This document shows, one piece after another, positions 34,418 through 39,459 of a DNA stretch of 39,459 nt (position 1 is the first letter of the stretch; each line of letters begins with the position of its first letter). Under the pieces are notes generated by a model. The model ran no database searches. It was not told the DNA's origin and saw only the letters and a program-made list of their open reading frames with translations. Where the stretch lies: positions 1-39,459 of the forward strand of contig CACLDI010000007.1 of the NCBI GenBank assembly GCA_902605605.1. The letters run 5' to 3'. The translations under genes and the position numbers were made by a program. The stretch is from an uncultured Pelagibacteraceae bacterium (GTDB lineage Bacteria > Pseudomonadota > Alphaproteobacteria > Pelagibacterales > Pelagibacteraceae).

Positions 34418-34492
34418 GGTCCCTTCGTCTATCGGTTAGGACACGTGGTTTTCATCCTCGAAAGAGGGGTTCGATTCCCCTAGGGACCGCCA
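34418..34492 (+). tRNA. tRNA-Glu (anticodon TTC)
   Basis: A complete 75-base tRNA with encoded CCA. GGTCCCT pairs with AGGGACC in the acceptor stem, the T arm is GGGGTTCGATTCCCC, and the anticodon loop centre TTC decodes glutamate GAA/GAG. It is the left boundary of a stretch with glycosyltransferases and an integrase. tRNA genes are common integration targets, but I did not find a repeated 3' tRNA end beyond the integrase. Confidence 0.97.
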
Positions 34493-34512
34493 GATTATTT
34501 ATAAACTTTCTT

Positions 34513-34803
34513 ATGGTTTATTACGTATATTTAATAAAAACACTAGATGGTTACAAAAATAAATCATATGTAGGATATACTAATGATTTAATTGCAAGAA
34601 TTAATAAGCACAATTCAAATATTGGCGCAAAATCTACAAAAGGTTATAAATGGGAATTGGTTTATAAAAAAAGATTTTACTTAAAGCAAAAAGCTTTATC
34701 TTTTGAATATAAACTTAAAAACAATAGGAAAGAAAGATTGAAAATAATTCATGATTTTAAAAAAAAATCAAAAACTAAAAATTGCAACAATATTACCTTA
34801 TAA
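34513..34803 (+). CDS. GIY-YIG nuclease-domain protein (YhbQ/UPF0213 type)
   Basis: A 96-residue single-domain protein: YYVYLIKTLDG (the GIY element), SYVGYTNDLIARINKHNS (the YIG element and catalytic Arg) and YKWELVYKKRF, followed by the late ALSFEYKLK with the catalytic-type Glu. Small stand-alone GIY-YIG proteins are frequent and mostly of unknown role; structure-specific DNA cleavage is proposed. It begins 20 bases after tRNA-Glu, and its 3' end overlaps the glycosyltransferase start by 53 bases. Confidence 0.87.
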   Translation: MVYYVYLIKTLDGYKNKSYVGYTNDLIARINKHNSNIGAKSTKGYKWELVYKKRFYLKQKALSFEYKLKNNRKERLKIIHDFKKKSKTKNCNNITL

Positions 34804-36876
34804 AGAAAATTATTCTGTAGATAGAGCTTCTGCTGCATCATTGTGGGTTTCTGAATTCTATGCAGAATCAAGATTTAAAAAATATAATTTTATTTATGGA
34901 CATACAAAGTCAAAAAATTATTTAACCAAAAATTATATAAATATAAATTTAAAAAATTTAAAATCTAAAATTAAAAGCACAACAAACGAGTATGCTGATA
35001 AACTAATCAAGGATTTAAGTAATAAAAATTTCAATATTGTTGAAATACATAATAGACCACAACTTTTAGATAAGTTATCGGCCAAGGTTAAAACAAGATT
35101 TATTTTTTATTTTCATAATGATCCATTATCAATGAAAGGGTCTAGAAAAATTGCTGAAAGATTGAAAATTCTAAATTCAGTTGATAAATTGATTTTTGTT
35201 AGTGAATGGGTAAGAGATAGATTTTTTTTAGATATAGACAAAAAATTACAGACAAAAACGGAAGTTATATATCCAAGTGTACACAAACAAAGACCTATTA
35301 AAAAGAAAAAAAATATTATTTTTGTTGGAAGATTAAATCATTCTAAAGGTTATGATTTATTTAAAGAAGCTATAATTAAAATTCTTGATGAATTTCCTCT
35401 GTGGAAAGCCTATTCACTTGGGGATGAAGATAGAAGAACAATATATATATCACACCCTAGACATAAAGAATTAGGTTTCATTACTCATAAAAAGGCACTT
35501 AAAATACTTAACGGATCAGAAATAGCAGTTGTCCCTTCAAAATGGGATGAGCCATTTGGTAGAACTGCTTTAGAAGCGTCTTCTAGAGGATGTGCAACAA
35601 TAATAAGTAACAAGGGTGGGTTAAAAGAAACAACAGATAACGCTATTGTGCTAAAAAAAACTAGATTCTATAAATCTATGTACAGAAATAAAAAAACTTA
35701 TTAATTCCCCAAAAAAAAGAAAAAAAATCCAACTGCTTGGTAGAAAAAATATTAAACATTTAATTAAAGAAAATACAAAATTGATAGATCAAATTCGTGA
35801 GAATTGTTTTCCACCATTAAATGTTAATTATATCAAAAATAAACTAAAGATTATTAATTTATATAATCAAGGACAAAAACTTAATCATAGACTGTTCAAC
35901 ATTTCCCTTGGAAAAAAATTTACTAATGGTTTTGTAAGAAATGGTCACGATGTCTTGGAAATAAGTGATAGAGATTATATGAAAAATAATAAATCTTTTA
36001 GTTTAATTCCCAATAAAGATAATTTTCAAAATTTTCTAATAGAAAGTTTTAAAAATTATAATCCAGATATATTATTTTTTGGCCACACAAAAAATTTAAA
36101 TTTGGAAACAATAGATAAATTAAGATCAATTAATAAAAATCTAATTATATCACAATGGAATGAAGATCCAGTCATGTCTGGATTAGATTATTCAAAGAAA
36201 AATATATCAAATATTAATTATTATGCCAATTATGTTGATCACAACTTTATCACAACACATCCCTCAGTAATTAAAAATAAAGTTAATAATGAAAATTTTT
36301 ACTTTTTCTTTGTGCCAGTTGATAAAAATATAGAAAGATACGATGTTTACAAACTAAGACCTAAAAATGATTTATTTTATGCAATGAGTCATGGTGTTAA
36401 TCGTGCAACATTAAAACTAGGTACAGAGGATAATAGAATTAATTTTTTAGATAAATTAGTAAAAAAAATACCTAATATAAAATATGATTTTTATGGCTTC
36501 TCAAATAAACAACCAATTTGGGGAAACGACTTTAATAATGCTTTAATTAACTCAAAAAATGGCTTTAAATCTTAGTAGGGGACAACCAACCAAGTATTAT
36601 TCAAGTAACAGAATAGCCTCTATAATGGGAAATGGATTACTAACATTCGTGGATAAAAAAGTTCAAATGTCTGATTTTTTTAACAAGGATGAAATGATTT
36701 TTTATTCTAATATACATGATCTTGCAGATAAAATTAATTTCTACTCCAGAAATGAAAAAATAAGAAAAAAAATTTCAAAAAATGGAAAAAGTAAATATTT
36801 TAAACTTTTTAATGAGAGCAAAATTAGTAAGTACTTTGTTGATATTTCTTTAGGTAACAATAGTTCTTTATTCTAG
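34751..36876 (+). pseudogene. Two-domain glycosyltransferase (GT4 domain + CgeB-like domain), two +1 frameshifts
   Basis: From ATG 34751 the frame reads a GT4-type domain: FIFYFHNDPLSMKG, FVSEWVRDRF, IFVGRLNHSKGYDLF and the donor site PSKWDEPFGRTALEASSRG. At a run of eight A (35653-35660) the frame breaks; with seven it continues as KKLDSINLCTEIKKLINSP into a second domain (KLKIINLYNQGQKLNHRL, ISQWNEDPVMSG) and on. A second break at six A (36554-36559) splits LINSKMALNLSRGQPTKYYS, again repaired by removing one base. The corrected protein has 707 residues to 36876. The second half resembles CgeB-like glycosyltransferases. Role: probably surface glycan assembly (inference). It may be two enzymes in one chain. 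Confidence 0.8.
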
Positions 36877-36901
36877 GTTAATAATACGTTTTTAAATATA
36901 C

Positions 36902-37639
36902 ATGAAAATATTACTTTATACCCATAGTGATTACTCGTGGGTATGGAAATATTGGCACCAACAAACAGATAAATATTTAAATGATTATGAAAAAATCTGT
37001 CTTGTCAATTCCAACTCATTATTTAAAGATGATTATCAGTTAATAAAATATGATGATAGTAAAAATTATAGACATAGAATTTTATCATGTTTAGAACGAT
37101 TGAATGATAATGATGTTGTCCTTTTTTGTCATGAAGATATGTTTTTATACGATCAACCTAAATATAGTTTACTTCAAGATTTTACTAGTTTGATATTAAA
37201 TGACAAATGTGACACAATTAAATTGGTCAGAGCTTTTGATAATTTAGACAAGTCCAATATACATGAAAAACTATTTAAAAACCCAGAAAAACAATTATTT
37301 TCAATACAGCCAACGCTTATTAAAATTAAAACTCTTAAATATATTTATAAGATGGTTCCTGGTGATAATATTTGGGAATTTGAAGCTAATACATCAAAAA
37401 AATATCTTAAAGATTTAATTTCGCTTTGCTCATTTAGTATAGGTGTAGATAAAAAAAGAGGTAAGTTCCACTATGATAGTTCTGTATATCCATATATATG
37501 TACCGCAGTCATCAAAGGGAAATGGAATTATAAAGAATATAAAAAAGAATTATTTGAAATTTTTTATAATAAAAGATTTAATTATTTTAGCTATTACCTA
37601 TCAAGAATTAATATTTTAAAGCTTTATTCCTTATTTTAA
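36902..37639 (+). CDS. Uncharacterised protein, possible glycosyltransferase-like
   Basis: A 245-residue soluble protein that I cannot place in a named family. It opens MKILLYTHSDYSWVWKYWHQ and contains DVVLFCHEDMFLYDQ, an acidic motif after a hydrophobic strand like the DxD regions of GT-A glycosyltransferases, and it sits 25 bp behind the two-domain glycosyltransferase on the same strand. A role in the same surface glycan is plausible but unproven. No signal peptide or membrane helix is seen. Confidence 0.6.
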   Translation: MKILLYTHSDYSWVWKYWHQQTDKYLNDYEKICLVNSNSLFKDDYQLIKYDDSKNYRHRILSCLERLNDNDVVLFCHEDMFLYDQPKYSLLQDFTSLILNDKCDTIKLVRAFDNLDKSNIHEKLFKNPEKQLFSIQPTLIKIKTLKYIYKMVPGDNIWEFEANTSKKYLKDLISLCSFSIGVDKKRGKFHYDSSVYPYICTAVIKGKWNYKEYKKELFEIFYNKRFNYFSYYLSRINILKLYSLF

Positions 37640-37667
37640 AATTTTATTCACAGTAATAATAAAATTT
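37639..37667. terminator. AT-only hairpin between convergent genes
   Basis: AAATTTTATT (37639-37648) pairs perfectly with AATAAAATTT (37658-37667) across a 9-base loop. It starts at the last base of the 36902-37639 gene's stop codon and ends a few bases before the stop of the convergent integrase. All ten pairs are A-T, so it is weak; a bidirectional terminator is a guess. Confidence 0.35.
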
Positions 37668-37670
37668 AAA

Positions 37671-38624
37671 TTAAAATTTAATCTTATTTAAAGCATTATT
37701 TTTAAATAGATTTGCTTCCTTAATGTACCTTCTTACCATTTCTGTAGATTTATGTCCTGTCATAGCCATTATACTTCTCTCATCAGCACCAGAATCAGCT
37801 GCTACTGTTGCAAAACCAGACCTTAAACTATGACCTGCAAAATTTTCACTCTCTATACCTGCTAATTTTAAATACTCTTTAATAAGCAAAACTACAGATT
37901 GATCAGATAATCTCTTATCAGTTAGAATCGACCCTTTAGTAAATCTTCTAAATATTGATCCAGATTTTATTTTAGAAATCTCTAGCCACTTTTTTAAATT
38001 CACTATTGGACAATATTTTTCATTTGAGAAGTAGGGTAGTCCTTTTAACATTCCCTCACCAAATTGATCAGTTTTTGACTTTTTAATAGTGATTTTAAGA
38101 CCTTCAGGTACAAATTCCAAATCCTCATAATCTAACGAAACGAGTTCAGTTCGTCTAAAACCACCACTAAATCCAATTAGTAAAATTGATTTATCCCTGA
38201 ATTTCTTAATTTCTTCAATCTTTTTCTCATCAATTACATTAATTAATGATTTTAAATAATTGATTAATAGTGGTTTTTTACCTGTTTGAATGCTCCCTTT
38301 AATCCTTCTTATTCCCATTAAATTTTCAACAATGATTGGGTGCTTTGTATCTAAATAATGCCCTTTAAGTTTATGAACCATACTAATTGATACTAACCGC
38401 CTTTTTAAAGTGCTGAATTTAGAATTTTTGGAGAGGTGCGTTAAGTATAAAGAAATTATTTTAGGCTCTGATGGCAATGAAATCAAACCATGTTTTACAC
38501 AAAAAGCCTCGAAATCTCTAAAGTCTGATTTATAAGCTCTTAAAGTGTTATTAGCTTTTGAACTTTTAAGGTTATTTAAAGTTGCTTCATGAAGCGATTT
38601 CAGGTCAGTAGTCAGCTCATTCAT
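37671..38624 (-). CDS. Tyrosine recombinase (phage-type integrase)
   Basis: A 317-residue tyrosine recombinase. The N-terminal SAM-like DNA-binding domain covers about 10-95 (NTLRAYKSDFRDFEAFC). The catalytic domain shows the full set: Arg157 (SGGFRRTEL), Lys about 184 (KSKTDQ), His265 and Arg268 (HSLRSG), His291 (MTGHKS) and nucleophile Tyr300 (VRRYIKEA), so it looks active. It is not the usual XerC/XerD sequence and is probably a mobile-element integrase. It lies 3 kb from tRNA-Glu with glycan genes between, which suggests an integrated island. I found no repeat that marks att sites. Confidence 0.9.
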   Translation of the reverse strand: MNELTTDLKSLHEATLNNLKSSKANNTLRAYKSDFRDFEAFCVKHGLISLPSEPKIISLYLTHLSKNSKFSTLKRRLVSISMVHKLKGHYLDTKHPIIVENLMGIRRIKGSIQTGKKPLLINYLKSLINVIDEKKIEEIKKFRDKSILLIGFSGGFRRTELVSLDYEDLEFVPEGLKITIKKSKTDQFGEGMLKGLPYFSNEKYCPIVNLKKWLEISKIKSGSIFRRFTKGSILTDKRLSDQSVVLLIKEYLKLAGIESENFAGHSLRSGFATVAADSGADERSIMAMTGHKSTEMVRRYIKEANLFKNNALNKIKF

Positions 38625-38734
38625 ATAATTACTATTGATAACATTTAATTATCACTACTAATATATTAAGAGTTTTTTAATGTCAAATAAAATAATTAAT
38701 TATTTTAAGGACAATTAATGATATTGCGAGCTCA

Positions 38735-38929
38735 ATGAGGATGAAATATAAATTAAAAATGGGCATAGATGGAGTAATTGAACCAATATATTTTCTAATC
38801 ACTTCGATTGGTTTTGTAATTTTGAGCTTTATTCAGTATAAAAAAACTGGAAAAACCTTAGAAACGATCTATCTTTCTATCTTAGCTATTTTCTTTATAG
38901 TTTGCTTCATTATTTTAAATTTTTATTGA
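38735..38929 (+). CDS. Small two-helix membrane protein, unknown
   Basis: A 64-residue protein with a basic N-terminus and two hydrophobic helices (about 16-34 and 43-62) around a short loop KKTGKTLE. I do not recognise a family. The start is uncertain: in-frame ATGs at 38735, 38741 and 38759, none with a good ribosome site. It is linked to the following MGMT gene by a TGATG overlap at its stop, which supports co-translation. Confidence 0.5.
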   Translation: MRMKYKLKMGIDGVIEPIYFLITSIGFVILSFIQYKKTGKTLETIYLSILAIFFIVCFIILNFY

Positions 38930-39198
38930 TGAATGGTACTAAATTTCAATTAAAAGTCTGGAAATACCTTAAAACTATACAAAAAGGTACAGTAAAAACC
39001 TACAAAGAGGTCGCTATTGCTATAAAAAGCCCTAAATCATCTCGTGCTGTAGCTAACGCATGTGCAAAAAACCTATATGCTCCCAAAATACCATGTCATA
39101 GGGTAATTCGATCTGATGGAAGCCTAGGTGGATACTCTGGCAAAGGTGGAATTACGACAAAGTTACGTTTATTGAGATCTGAAAAAGTTGATATTTAA
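38929..39198 (+). CDS. Short MGMT: methylated-DNA-protein-cysteine methyltransferase, catalytic domain only
   Basis: An 89-residue protein that consists only of the C-terminal DNA-binding/active-site domain of O6-alkylguanine-DNA alkyltransferase: FQLKVWKYLKTIQKGTVKTYKEVA, RAVANACAKN (arginine finger region) and the active IPCHRVI with Cys56. The late GLxxYxGG part is present as GSLGGYSGKGG. The N-terminal ribonuclease H-like domain of Ada/Ogt is absent. The methyl-accepting Cys is present, so it is not an alkyltransferase-like protein of the Trp type. ATG 38929 overlaps the preceding stop (TGATG); the in-frame ATG at 38902 lies inside the upstream gene. Confidence 0.88.
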   Translation: MNGTKFQLKVWKYLKTIQKGTVKTYKEVAIAIKSPKSSRAVANACAKNLYAPKIPCHRVIRSDGSLGGYSGKGGITTKLRLLRSEKVDI

Positions 39199-39459
39199 AG
39201 GTATTTAAGCACTATTTTATGGTCAAAACACGAGTAAAATTAACAATTTTTTGATATTTAACCCTATTTTAGTATAAATAGTATTTTGCACCCTTCAGTT
39301 GTACTATATATCGAGATAAATCAAAATAAACCACCTCTATGGCGGTTTAAGACATATATTCTATAACTGCATTGCTCTGCTTTTCAATAGTATCAAGGCT
39401 CATTTTAGAGTTAAATTTTAAACAATTTTTAATGAATTTTTGTTACCCTACTCACTTAT
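39199..39459. other. Gene-poor window end
   Basis: These 261 bases contain no convincing gene. A short imperfect hairpin (AAACCACC ... GGCGGTTT, 39328-39348, one mismatch) might be a weak terminator for the MGMT gene. The minus strand holds an open frame ending at 39349 (last residues IEKQSNAVIEYMS) that could be the tail of a small protein, but it is too short to call. Confidence 0.4.

Noticed and set aside
38681-38719. A 12-codon open frame upstream of the two-helix protein
   Set aside because: No ribosome site or recognisable product; too short to support.
39328-39348. Hairpin AAACCACC/GGCGGTTT as a real terminator
   Set aside because: One internal mismatch and no T-run after it; mentioned only as a possibility in the window-end entry.
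38625-39459. Search for a copy of the tRNA-Glu 3' end as attR
   Set aside because: No stretch resembling GTTCGATTCCCCTAGGGACC was seen to the right of the integrase.

Overview
The window looks like a chromosomal piece of a streamlined, strongly AT-rich marine alphaproteobacterium of the SAR11 (Pelagibacterales) type. The evidence is A/T-dominated codon use, gaps of a few bases between genes, many ATGA/TAATG overlaps, convergent genes whose stop codons overlap, and typical content: a TRAP transporter, PEP carboxylase, an NDUFS4-like complex I subunit, SbmA and class II FBPase. This is an inference from content; no rRNA is present. No CRISPR array, insertion sequence or replication origin was seen, and no gene-free stretch exceeds 300 bases.

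Layout. (1) 1-11873: a sugar-acid catabolic locus. A UxaA-type dehydratase (cut by the window start) is divergent from an IlvD/Edd dehydratase, a 2-hydroxyacid dehydrogenase, a TRAP transporter (dctP, hairpin, dctQ, dctM), a GarR-like reductase, an SDR, an FAH-family hydrolase, an enolase-superfamily dehydratase and an SMP-30 lactonase. The last four match in type and order of chemistry the non-phosphorylated diketo-hydrolase route known for L-fucose or L-rhamnose. (2) 11848-17065: ppc, ccdA, an azoreductase-like flavoprotein, a HisN/IMPase-like phosphatase and a DUF952 protein. (3) 17076-19695, minus strand: nine very small genes packed as one probable operon: two secreted two-cysteine paralogs, three small soluble proteins, and two SMR-like proteins flanking a DUF2798 protein. 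Both SMR-like proteins lack the Glu that defines EmrE-type exchange. This is my best candidate for an undescribed system. (4) 19886-23951: cysE-cysK, a VOC protein, a LysE-type exporter, a rhodanese and an exported MsrB. (5) 23948-25873, minus strand: a HAD protein without its catalytic aspartates, and two sugar-type ABC permeases. The first permease is cut at about 25870, exactly where holB begins without its P-loop. (6) 25834-34348: holB-metG-tatD-MBL hydrolase, exported glutathione peroxidase, nhaA, a zinc-ribbon protein, tRNA-Pro, NDUFS4-like, sbmA and glpX. (7) 34418-39198: tRNA-Glu, a GIY-YIG protein, a long two-domain glycosyltransferase, a second surface-glycan-type gene, a tyrosine recombinase, a two-helix membrane protein and a short MGMT.

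Sequence quality matters here. Four genes (cysK, lysE-type, malG-type permease, glycosyltransferase) are broken by eight frameshifts. Every one is a single extra base in an A or T run of 6-8, and removing that base restores a continuous family-like protein. Together with the head-to-head holB/permease junction, this points to an assembly from single-cell or metagenomic data with homopolymer and chimera errors, although genuine decay or transcriptional slippage cannot be excluded from one sequence.
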